Assembly: GCA_009697495.1 (NCBI GenBank)
Contig: SHUN01000210.1
Span: forward strand, 1-5,977
Source: Bryobacterales bacterium
Lineage (GTDB): Bacteria; Acidobacteriota; Terriglobia; Bryobacterales; Bryobacteraceae
DNA length: 5,977 bases
Reading direction: 5' to 3'
The position numbers were made by a program, and so were the translations under genes. The notes under the pieces were generated by a model, which saw nothing but the letters and a program-made list of their open reading frames with translations, ran no database searches and had not been told where the DNA came from. This document shows positions 1-5,828 of the stretch, one piece after another. Within the stretch, counting starts at the first letter, position 1, and every line of letters begins with the position of its first letter.

Positions 1-2
1 AT

Positions 3-131
3 GTTCGGGCGCCTCGTTTGGGCCTGGAGGGGGACGGCGGCGAGGCCGAGCTGGCGGAGGAAATCGCGGCGTTGCATGGCGTTATTAGCGTATCAACAGA
101 CGACGGAATGCCGGACCGCAACCAGCCATAG
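3..131 (+). CDS. C-terminal end of an unidentified protein (5' end off the window)
   Basis: Reading frame 3 is open from the left edge to a TAG at 129-131 and gives about 42 residues that look like a genuine protein end: a charged helix-like stretch ELAEEIAALHGVISV followed by a polar tail STDDGMPDRNQP. The pattern of a helix followed by 'L-x-G-V-x-x-V' resembles the last helix and strand of small ferredoxin-like (ACT or HMA type) domains, which cap many regulators and transporters such as MgtC-like proteins. That is only a resemblance and I cannot name the gene. It ends 14 bases before the regulator start, so it may be the upstream member of the same transcript. The overlapping frame that begins with ATG at base 1 is less protein-like. 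Confidence 0.5.
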   Translation, partial: VRAPRLGLEGDGGEAELAEEIAALHGVISVSTDDGMPDRNQP

Positions 132-145
132 CAGGCCAATATGGT

Positions 146-1624
146 ATGTTATGGATGGTGCCGCTGCCCGATTCACCGCCGCGACTGGATTCGCATTCCA
201 CCGAGCCTCTGTATAGGCAGCTCGGCGTGTGGCTGCGGGAACAGATTGCATCGGGGCGAATGCGGCGCGGGGAGCGACTGCCGGCGACACGGGAGTTGGC
301 GGAGCGGTTGCGTTTGAACCGGGCGACCATTGCGTCGGCGTATGGATTGTTGGAAGCCGAGGGGCTGTTGGCGGGGCACGTGGGGAAGGGAAGTTTCGTC
401 GCGGGTTTTCCGGAAGAACGCGTGAATGGCTGGGGAGCGTTGGCGCGGCCGGAAGCGCTGGCGGCATCGCCTGGCGCGGTGGCGATTCATTTTGATTCGT
501 CGCGGCCGAGCGAGGATTTGTTTCCGCTGGCGGAGTTCCGTTCGTGTTGCGAGGAGATGTTGGCTGGGGACGGAGCGGCGCAGGTTTTACAGCTGGGAGC
601 GCCCCAGGGAATGCCCGCCCTGCGCGAATATTTGCTCGCCGGAGCCGTGGAACAGGGGGTGGCCGGGCCGCACGACGATGTGTTGGTTACCAGCGGTTGT
701 CAGCAGGCGATGGATCTGATTGAACGGCTGATTACGGCCGACGGCGAGGCGCGGATTGCGATTGAAGATCCAGTTTATCCGGGTGTTCGCAACGTATTCG
801 GCCGCGGGCGGGCGCGGCTGGTGGGCGTGCCCACGGCGGAAGACGGCATGGACTTGAATGTGTTGGAAAACATTCTGGACCGGCAGCGACCGAAGCTGCT
901 GGTGGTGACGCCCTCCTTTCAAAATCCGACGGGCGGGACGCTCTCGGAGGCGGCGCGGCGGAGTCTTGTCGCGATGGCGCAACGGGCTGGGACCTTGATT
1001 ATCGAGAACGGCATTTATGCCGATCTTCGCTATAGCGGGACGCCACTGCGGCCGGTGCGGGCGTTTGGGCGGGAGTCGGTTTTGCAGTTGGGGAGTTTTA
1101 GTAAATTGGCGTTTCCGGGATTGCGCGTGGGATGGGTGATTGGACCGCGGCCGGTGATCGCGCGCTTAACGCAGATTCGCCAGTGGTGCGACTTGCACTC
1201 CGATCAGTTGTCGCAGGCGGTGTTGTTGCGATTCGCGCAGAGCGGGCGGCTGGAGCGGCATCGGAAGAACATGTTGAAGCACGGGGCGCGGCGGCTGCGG
1301 GCCATGTTGGACGCTTGCGCGTCGCATTTGCCGCGCGGGAGTCGCTGGACGCGGCCGGAAGGCGGGATGAGTTTGTGGGTCGAACTGCCGGGCGCCGTGG
1401 ACACCGCGCTAGCGCTGGAAGGCGCGCAGCGCGCGGGCGTGAGCTATTTGCCGGGTCGTGCATTCGCCGTGGACCGTCCGGCGACGAACGCATTGCGATT
1501 GAGCTTTGCCGGCGAGCCGCCGGCACGGATTGACGAGGGACTGCGGATCCTCGGCCGAGTGTTCCGGGAGCATGCCGGCCGCCGGCTGTCGCCGGTAGCC
1601 GAGGCCGAGACGGCGGTTGTCTAA
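146..1624 (+). CDS. pdxR: MocR/PdxR-type transcriptional regulator: GntR winged helix fused to an aminotransferase-like domain
   Basis: This 492-residue protein has the usual length and layout of the MocR subfamily of GntR regulators. Residues about 19-85 form a winged helix-turn-helix (LPATRELAERLRLNRATIA, then a GKGSFVAG wing). A linker leads to a fold-type I aminotransferase-like domain from about residue 115 to 475. PLP-site landmarks are the NPTG motif in TPSFQNPTGG, the Schiff-base lysine Lys320 in GSFSKLAFPGLRVGW, and the C-terminal LRLSFAG arginine. The equivalent of the family's [EN]-[DN]-D-x-Y motif reads E-N-G-I-Y (287-291), so the aspartate expected to contact the pyridine nitrogen is Gly289. 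In other bacteria PdxR members sense PLP and control pdxST. Here the gene lies directly upstream of pdxS on the same strand (18-base gap), which supports that role. ATG 146 was chosen because an AGG at 133-135 lies 10 bases upstream; ATG 155 is a possible alternative. The family is secure; the specific PdxR function is inferred from position. Confidence 0.85.
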   Translation: MLWMVPLPDSPPRLDSHSTEPLYRQLGVWLREQIASGRMRRGERLPATRELAERLRLNRATIASAYGLLEAEGLLAGHVGKGSFVAGFPEERVNGWGALARPEALAASPGAVAIHFDSSRPSEDLFPLAEFRSCCEEMLAGDGAAQVLQLGAPQGMPALREYLLAGAVEQGVAGPHDDVLVTSGCQQAMDLIERLITADGEARIAIEDPVYPGVRNVFGRGRARLVGVPTAEDGMDLNVLENILDRQRPKLLVVTPSFQNPTGGTLSEAARRSLVAMAQRAGTLIIENGIYADLRYSGTPLRPVRAFGRESVLQLGSFSKLAFPGLRVGWVIGPRPVIARLTQIRQWCDLHSDQLSQAVLLRFAQSGRLERHRKNMLKHGARRLRAMLDACASHLPRGSRWTRPEGGMSLWVELPGAVDTALALEGAQRAGVSYLPGRAFAVDRPATNALRLSFAGEPPARIDEGLRILGRVFREHAGRRLSPVAEAETAVV

Positions 1625-1630
1625 TTTTTG

Positions 1631-1636
1631 GGAGGG
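1631..1636 (+). promoter_or_regulatory. Ribosome binding site of pdxS
   Basis: GGAGGG lies six bases before the ATG at 1643, an ideal Shine-Dalgarno position. It selects this ATG over the in-frame TTG at 1628, which would overlap the ribosome binding site. It is the strongest such site in the window, consistent with high translation of PdxS, the core subunit of the complex. Confidence 0.8.
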
Positions 1637-1642
1637 AATCAC

Positions 1643-2533
1643 ATGATTTTGAATGAAGAGTTTCGACTGAAGATCGGCTTGGCCGAGATGTTGAAGGGCG
1701 GCGTGATCATGGACGTCACCACGCCGGAACAGGCCGTCATCGCGGAGAAGGCGGGGGCGTGCGCCGTGATGGCGCTGGAGCGCGTGCCTTCCGATATTCG
1801 CAGGGATGGCGGCGTGGCGCGGATGTCGCCCGTCAGCATGATTCGCGGCATCATGGCGCAGGTTTCGATTCCGGTCATGGCCAAGGCGCGCATCGGTCAC
1901 TACATGGAAGCGCGTGTTTTAGAGGCGTTGCAGGTTGACTATATCGACGAGAGCGAAGTGCTCACTCCCGCCGATGAAGAAAATCACATCGACAAGCGCC
2001 AGTTCCATGTTCCGTTTGTTTGCGGCGCGAAGAATCTTGGCGAGGCGTTGCGGCGCATCAGCGAAGGGGCGGCGATGATCCGCACCAAGGGCGAGGCGGG
2101 CAGCGGCAACATCGTTGAGGCGGTGCGGCATATGCGGACCATTCAGCGGGAAATGAAGCAGTTGACCGTGCTGTCGCATGATGAGCTTTACGCGGAAGCC
2201 AAGCGGCATCAAGCGCCGATTGAGTTGATTGAGTATGTCGCTGAACATGGGCGCTTGCCCGTGCCGAATTTCTCGGCGGGCGGCGTGGCCACTCCAGCGG
2301 ACGCGGCGTTGATGATGGCCATGGGCGCCGAGACCGTGTTCGTTGGATCTGGTATTTTCAAGTCCAATGATCCGGCGCGTTTTGCCAAGGCCATTGTGAA
2401 GGCGACGACGTACTGGAAGGATCCGGTGAAAGTGATGGAGGCCTGCGACGAAGTTGGCGTCAGTGAGCCAATGCGCGGCCTGGATACCTCATCCCTGCCG
2501 GCCGCGGAACTGATGGCCAATCGCGGCTGGTAA
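1643..2533 (+). CDS. pdxS: PLP synthase subunit PdxS (Pdx1, lyase/synthase subunit)
   Basis: The 296-residue product is a full-length PdxS. It builds pyridoxal 5'-phosphate from ribose 5-phosphate, glyceraldehyde 3-phosphate and ammonia in the cytosol, in the deoxyxylulose-5-phosphate-independent vitamin B6 pathway. The (beta/alpha)8 barrel shows the known active-site residues at the same positions as in Bacillus subtilis: Asp24 in GGVIMDV, Lys81 in [10 protein letters not shown] and Lys149 in [12 protein letters not shown]. Other family signatures are [31 protein letters not shown] and [18 protein letters not shown] with [17 protein letters not shown] 1643 follows a strong GGAGGG. pdxT begins six bases after its stop, so the two subunits are translated together. 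In the family PdxS forms a dodecamer decorated by PdxT. No truncation or odd residue was seen at the catalytic sites. Confidence 0.98.
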   Translation: MILNEEFRLKIGLAEMLKGGVIMDVTTPEQAVIAEKAGACAVMALERVPSDIRRDGGVARMSPVSMIRGIMAQVSIPVMAKARIGHYMEARVLEALQVDYIDESEVLTPADEENHIDKRQFHVPFVCGAKNLGEALRRISEGAAMIRTKGEAGSGNIVEAVRHMRTIQREMKQLTVLSHDELYAEAKRHQAPIELIEYVAEHGRLPVPNFSAGGVATPADAALMMAMGAETVFVGSGIFKSNDPARFAKAIVKATTYWKDPVKVMEACDEVGVSEPMRGLDTSSLPAAELMANRGW

Positions 2534-2539
2534 CGCGGT

Positions 2540-3103
2540 ATGGCGCACATCGGCGTTTTGGCATTGCAGGGTGATTACGAGAAACATGCGCGCTCGCTGA
2601 CGAGGGCGGGCGCGCAGGTTTCCGAAGTGCGAACCGCGGCGGAGCTCGCGGCCGTTGACGGGTTGGTGATCCCGGGCGGCGAAAGCACAACCATGTTGAA
2701 GTTGTTAGACCGGGAAGCGATGTTCGAGCCGTTGCGCGAGTTTGGCGCGCGGAAGCCGATTTTCGGGACTTGCGCCGGCGCGATTCTGATGGCCGCAAAG
2801 GTGGAAAATCCGGAGCAGCCGTCGCTTGGCCTGGTTGACATTACGGTGCGTCGGAACGGGTATGGACGGCAATTGGATTCCCGCGTGGCGCGAATTGACT
2901 GCGAAGCCTTTGGCGAGTTGGAAGCGGTGTTCATTCGCGCTCCTATCATTCACAGCGCTGGTCCGGGGGTCCGGGTTTTGGCCAGCTACGATGGCGATCC
3001 GGTGCTGGTGGAAGAGGGGCGTCATTTGCTGGCGACCTTTCATCCGGAGTTGAGCGTGGATGATCGCGTTCATGCCTATTTCCTTCGGAAGGTGGCCGGG
3101 TGA
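2540..3103 (+). CDS. pdxT: PLP synthase glutaminase subunit PdxT (Pdx2)
   Basis: The 187-residue product is a class I glutamine amidotransferase of the PdxT/SNO family. It hydrolyses glutamine and channels ammonia to PdxS. The catalytic triad is visible: Cys78 in IFGTCAGA, and His168 and Glu170 in ATFHPEL. The N-terminal IGVLALQGDYEKH, the oxyanion-region GLVIPGGESTT, NGYGRQLDS and FIRAPIIHSAG are PdxT signatures, and the length is normal. The ATG is only six bases after the pdxS stop with a poor ribosome binding site, so translation probably depends on coupling to pdxS. The TGA overlaps the GTG start of the next gene. Confidence 0.97.
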   Translation: MAHIGVLALQGDYEKHARSLTRAGAQVSEVRTAAELAAVDGLVIPGGESTTMLKLLDREAMFEPLREFGARKPIFGTCAGAILMAAKVENPEQPSLGLVDITVRRNGYGRQLDSRVARIDCEAFGELEAVFIRAPIIHSAGPGVRVLASYDGDPVLVEEGRHLLATFHPELSVDDRVHAYFLRKVAG

Positions 3104-3558
3104 AAAAGCTTCGGATTTTGTTTGTGTGTGTTGGGAATGCATGCCGCAGTCAGATAGCCGAGGGGTTTGCGAAGCACTTGGGCAGGGACGTCGTGGAGGC
3201 GCAGAGCGCGGGGATGATGCCGTTGGGGTCGGTGCCGGCGCAGACGCGGAAGGTGATGCTGGAACGCGAGATGCCGATTGACGATCAGTATCCGAAGGGC
3301 GTGGAAGTGTTTCGGATTACGGAGTTCGATCTGGTGATCAACATGAGCGGAATCATGTTGCCGAAGGGTTTAAAGGAGAAGGAGCGTCGGTGGACGGTGG
3401 CCGATCCGTATGGGCGGAGCGACGGGGCGTACCGGCAGGTTCGGGGCGAACTGGAGAAGCTCGTAGTGGAGCTTCTGCAACAGGTGCGGGATGCCAAAGG
3501 GGAAGTGCCGACGCCGGCGAAACCGAGGCGGCGGCTGTTTGGGTTCGGGAAAAGTTGA
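3100..3558 (+). CDS. Low-molecular-weight protein tyrosine phosphatase-like protein
   Basis: The 152-residue protein has the low-molecular-weight phosphatase fold. The P-loop CX5R(S) is at residues 10-17 (FVCVGNACRSQIAEGF), QSAGM follows the first helix, and a general-acid Asp-Pro sits at 102-103 (TVADPYG). These predict phosphomonoester or phosphotyrosine hydrolysis through a Cys10 thiophosphate. Thioredoxin-coupled arsenate reductases share the fold and also have Cys10 and Cys15, but they need a further redox cysteine pair near residues 82-89. That region here is INMSGIMLPKG, with no cysteine, so arsenate reduction by that route is unlikely. The C-terminus carries a short basic tail (KPRRRLFGFGKS). 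The GTG start shares four bases (GTGA) with the pdxT stop and is preceded by GGAAGG at a spacing of seven, so the gene belongs to the pdx transcript. The substrate is unknown. A link to phosphate-bearing B6 vitamers is possible but only inferred from position. Confidence 0.85.
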   Translation: MKKLRILFVCVGNACRSQIAEGFAKHLGRDVVEAQSAGMMPLGSVPAQTRKVMLEREMPIDDQYPKGVEVFRITEFDLVINMSGIMLPKGLKEKERRWTVADPYGRSDGAYRQVRGELEKLVVELLQQVRDAKGEVPTPAKPRRRLFGFGKS

Positions 3559-3583
3559 CTTCTACCCGGCGTGTTGCGAAAAT
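3555..3583 (+). promoter_or_regulatory. Candidate sigma70-type promoter for the tRNA-Leu gene
   Basis: TTGACT (3555-3560, five of six bases of the -35 consensus) is followed after exactly 17 bases by GAAAAT (3578-3583, four of six bases of the -10 consensus). Transcription would begin near 3590, about ten bases before the mature tRNA. The -35 element overlaps the stop codon of the phosphatase-like gene. This is a match by eye only; the tRNA could instead be processed from the pdx transcript. Confidence 0.35.
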
Positions 3584-3600
3584 AGAGTTTTGCCAGACGT

Positions 3601-3687
3601 GCGGATGTGGCGGAATTGGCAGACGCGCTAGATTCAGGTTCTAGTGGGGGAAACTTCGTGAAGGTTCAAGTCCTTTCATCCGCACCA
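3601..3687 (+). tRNA. tRNA-Leu, anticodon CAG, CCA encoded
   Basis: The 87-base gene folds as a class II tRNA. The acceptor stem pairs 3601-3607 with 3677-3683 in seven Watson-Crick pairs, followed by discriminator A and encoded CCA (3685-3687). The D stem is GCG/CGC. The anticodon stem CTAGA/TCTAG encloses the loop TTCAGGT, so the anticodon is CAG (3635-3637), decoding CUG leucine codons. A long variable arm (3645-3659) is present, as expected for tRNA-Leu. The T stem (3660-3664 with 3672-3676) has one G-T wobble and encloses TTCAAGT. Discriminator A and the long arm both fit leucine identity. It stands in the same direction as the pdx genes, 42 bases after the phosphatase-like gene. Confidence 0.97.
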
Positions 3688-3693
3688 ATTCAG

Positions 3694-3701
3694 TTTTTTT
3701 T
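3694..3701 (+). terminator. T-tract after tRNA-Leu, possible termination site
   Basis: Eight consecutive T bases begin seven bases after the tRNA CCA end. No separate GC-rich hairpin lies directly before them, so it is not a standard intrinsic terminator. The tRNA T arm or acceptor stem could supply the structure. It is offered as the likely end of the tRNA transcript, with low confidence. Confidence 0.3.
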
Positions 3702-3747
3702 CCAAACTCCAGTCTCACCAACTTGCGACGGGTGTTCACCGAACGTG

Positions 3748-3765
3748 GGCTTGTGATCACAAGCC
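3748..3765. repeat. Perfect 18-base palindrome in the convergent intergenic region
   Basis: GGCTTGTGATCACAAGCC is identical to its own reverse complement with no central loop. It lies between the tRNA-Leu gene and the end of the opposing ADP-ribosyltransferase-like gene, in a 159-base gap (3688-3846) in which I see no gene. It could be a binding site for a dimeric protein. Without a loop or a following T-run on either strand it is a poor intrinsic terminator. Confidence 0.6.
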
Positions 3766-3846
3766 TCGACAGATCAGCACATGGGCCTGGAGGCCGTGAA
3801 GGTCGCCCGCGGCGCTACGACACCGGCCAGATCTTCGGCTCGTGCC

Positions 3847-4731
3847 TCAGACGCACACCTCGCGTACCTTGCAGCCAACTGCTTCGATGACCTCAAGCTT
3901 GTTTGTGTCAATCACCTTGACCTCGGTCTCGTTACACACAAAAGTTGTGAGGCGAATGTTTGTCAGCGGCGTTCGGAATTTCACGTAGTTGGGCCCAAAC
4001 TTCCTGAAGGCGCACCATTCCTCAAGCGCGTACCCGGAATAGAGCGCGGAACGAATCGGAGGGTCATTCGGCTCAAGGCCTGCTTCCCGGCAAAGGCCGT
4101 CGAACACGAAGCTCCGGTCATTCAAAAAACCCGTTTCGCATCGGACCAAGTTGCAGTGCACAGTGTTGAATGAGACGACGGAATCTGTCAGGCTTCGGGC
4201 GTGAATGTTCGTCAACCGCTCGCGTATGTCCTTGGTTGTCAGCCTGTGGAGCAGGTACGTTTCGGCTTTCTGAATTCCTCTGTAGAGCACGGCCTCGCCT
4301 CGATCGGCCAAAGGTTGGCTTTGGATATCGCCGATGTGATAGCTGCCGTGCTGAATGAAGATGAGGCGTTCCCTCCTGCTGCCAGTCGGATGGATGTCCG
4401 TGTGGCGGTAGGCTGCGAGCGGCCCGGTCACATCCGCGGTTGGAACAGCCATTCCATTTGATAAATACAGGGCGTCATAATCGCCTCGCCTGGCCCTATT
4501 CCAGAAGCCGAAAAGCAGCCTGACCGCCGGACTGTCTTTCCAGGGATTGCCGAACCAGTACTGGTGCCGTCTGTTTGTGCCGGAGGCAAATACTCCGGGA
4601 ACGATCCAAGAGTACTGAAAAAAGTAGTCACGCTCTGGCGGCGACGCGGGAGAGTAAGCCAGTCCCCCGGCCGCGGCGAGCCACGGGACCACCTCAGCGC
4701 CGGCAGTCAATGTGGAGGTCGAGAATCTCAC
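3847..4731 (-). CDS. Putative ADP-ribosyltransferase-fold protein coupled to a 2OG-oxygenase-family gene
   Basis: I do not recognise this 294-residue protein as a named family member. Its C-terminal half shows the three landmarks of the R-S-E class of ADP-ribosyltransferases in the right order: an aromatic-Arg motif AVLYRGI (Arg151), a strand with VVSFNT (Ser187), and an E-x-E in CNETEV (Glu268, Glu270), the last after a strand-like YVKFRTPLTNI. This predicts NAD+ use and transfer of ADP-ribose to a protein, nucleic acid or small target. The N-terminal 145 residues are aromatic-rich (FFQYSW, HQYWFGNPW) and unassigned. There is no signal peptide or membrane segment, and seven cysteines suggest a cytosolic protein. 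The GTG start at 4731 was chosen because it forms a GTGA overlap with the upstream gene's TGA; a longer frame from ATG 4806 would overlap that gene by 79 bases. The reading frame is well supported; the enzymatic call rests on motifs alone. Confidence 0.6.
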   Translation of the reverse strand: MRFSTSTLTAGAEVVPWLAAAGGLAYSPASPPERDYFFQYSWIVPGVFASGTNRRHQYWFGNPWKDSPAVRLLFGFWNRARRGDYDALYLSNGMAVPTADVTGPLAAYRHTDIHPTGSRRERLIFIQHGSYHIGDIQSQPLADRGEAVLYRGIQKAETYLLHRLTTKDIRERLTNIHARSLTDSVVSFNTVHCNLVRCETGFLNDRSFVFDGLCREAGLEPNDPPIRSALYSGYALEEWCAFRKFGPNYVKFRTPLTNIRLTTFVCNETEVKVIDTNKLEVIEAVGCKVREVCV

Positions 4732-5825
4732 GGCGTGCTCGCCTTTACGGCAGCCTCCATTCTCTTCGAAAGAGCCGATTTGGGCGCCAGCTTCACGAGC
4801 GTACACATAGCGGCGATCTCATCGTGGTATTCCTTCATGCGCGCCTTAAAGGTTCGGCGGTCCTTGGTGCACACCAGGGTTTGCGGCGAGCCCACGCGAT
4901 CTGTCACATGGGTCATATCCAGCCGGTGCTGGTCGATCACGTTTTGGAGGTGGCTGCGACGCTCCTGCCTGATACGAAACCGATGAACGCTCTCGTTGGG
5001 ATCACGGGCAAATGCCTGTAGTTCACGGCACTCGGCACACTTACAGGAAAATTCTGCATGAAGACGCCAGTCCGATGGAGGTTGGGGAGGCACCTCGCTG
5101 CGCCTGAGCAGGAACTCTGCCGCGCTCGTCCAAAGGTGCTGGATGGCAGGGTCAACCGCCGGCGGCAGGGGATCCTGTTCCGCACAGATCCGTTCAATGG
5201 CTGGCACGACCAGCGCCGTGGGATGGAAGACCTCCGGGCGTGAAGCGAGCTTCTCCGCCGCGGCCTCACAGAGTGTCGGGTCCTGGAAATGCTTCAGCCC
5301 CGAAAACAGGTTTGCGATGAATTCCGGAGCAAGGGGCTGTTTGCTCCGGTCTGCAAGCTCCTCCCACCGCTTAAAGGTATCTGCTTGGGAATTTTCCATT
5401 CCGATGGCGTCGAGACCAGCGACGGCTGCCTCCGCGACCTTCCGAAAGGAGGGCGAAGGATTCGCCGTAAGAGCGAGCAACAAATCCGCGCACGCGCTCG
5501 GCCGATGCGGCATCCGCGCCCCTACCAGCGCAGATAAAACGGCGGCGGCATCCACATCTCCCAGCACTCTTACCGACGTCAGCAAGGCCGCGTTTTCCGA
5601 GCCGTCATAGGTTGATGTTACGACATCGCGGACGAACTGCTGGAGCAGGGCCGCCGCCTTCAGTTTGACGAGCGCGGCAATCATTTTTGCGCGCTCAGAT
5701 GACTCTGGAGATGTGGTGTTGATCGAGTAGCTGTACGACCGCCGCGCATCGGCGGGCCACGCTTCCACAATGCGCTGCGCCACCGCCATTGCCTCCGGGC
5801 GGTCGCCCTTCCCACCCGCGGCCAA
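4728..5825 (-). CDS. C-terminal fragment of a 2OG-Fe(II) oxygenase-family protein, downstream of an in-frame amber stop
   Basis: This open frame gives up to 365 residues from a TTG directly after an in-frame TAG; the first ATG is residue 13 (5789), with a GGAGG only two bases before it. It appears to be the continuation of the frame at 5826-5977. Residues about 1-250 are Ala/Leu-rich and helical, like a helical-repeat scaffold. The C-terminus holds a CxCxxC cluster (Cys261, 263, 266 in FSCKCAECRELQAF), then DP-x5-RF, a basic RQERRSHLQ helix, and HVTDRVGSPQTLVCTKDRR. From memory, this C-terminal pattern occurs at the end of large bacterial and fungal proteins annotated as 2OG-Fe(II) oxygenases, whose dioxygenase domain is N-terminal; here that domain would lie beyond the right edge. 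The three close cysteines, perhaps with a histidine or Cys319, could bind zinc. The TGA overlaps the start of the ADP-ribosyltransferase-like gene. As it stands the piece has no visible catalytic domain. Confidence 0.7.
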   Translation of the reverse strand: MAAGGKGDRPEAMAVAQRIVEAWPADARRSYSYSINTTSPESSERAKMIAALVKLKAAALLQQFVRDVVTSTYDGSENAALLTSVRVLGDVDAAAVLSALVGARMPHRPSACADLLLALTANPSPSFRKVAEAAVAGLDAIGMENSQADTFKRWEELADRSKQPLAPEFIANLFSGLKHFQDPTLCEAAAEKLASRPEVFHPTALVVPAIERICAEQDPLPPAVDPAIQHLWTSAAEFLLRRSEVPPQPPSDWRLHAEFSCKCAECRELQAFARDPNESVHRFRIRQERRSHLQNVIDQHRLDMTHVTDRVGSPQTLVCTKDRRTFKARMKEYHDEIAAMCTLVKLAPKSALSKRMEAAVKASTP

Positions 5826-5828
5826 CTA
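5826..5828 (-). other. In-frame amber codon splitting the oxygenase-family reading frame
   Basis: On the minus strand the codons read CTG CCG TAC TTG AAA TAG TTG GCC GCG. The residues on both sides fit one continuous protein. Restart after the stop could use the adjacent TTG, or the ATG at 5789 that follows GGAGG at an unusually short distance. Nothing indicates amber recoding such as pyrrolysine use. Confidence 0.7.

Noticed and set aside
1..216. Open frame starting with ATG at base 1 (71 residues)
   Set aside because: It runs into the regulator gene in another frame and its composition (Arg/Trp/Ser-rich) is not protein-like; frame 3 ending at 131 gives a better protein end.
1625..1642. Riboswitch or leader control before pdxS
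   Set aside because: The gap between the regulator stop and the pdxS start is 18 bases and is filled by the ribosome binding site.
3100..3558. Thioredoxin-coupled arsenate reductase (ArsC)
   Set aside because: Cys10 and Cys15 are present but the second redox cysteine pair near residues 82-89 is absent, and there is no ars context.
3784..3795. GGCCTGGAGGCC inverted repeat after the palindrome
   Set aside because: Five-base arms with a two-base loop and no T-run; too short to call a terminator or operator.
4732..4806. Longer start (ATG 4806) for the ART-like protein
   Set aside because: It would overlap the upstream gene by 79 bases; the added residues are a frame-shifted reading of that gene's coding sequence, while GTG 4731 gives a clean 4-base overlap.
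4575..5021. 148-residue + strand open frame opposite the oxygenase-family gene
   Set aside because: Arg/Ser/His-rich out-of-frame translation opposite a frame with clear family motifs; treated as a shadow.
5513..5522. CATCCGC-GCC resembling the tRNA-Leu 3' end, as a possible attachment-site copy
   Set aside because: Only seven or so contiguous bases match, in the middle of a coding frame; expected by chance.
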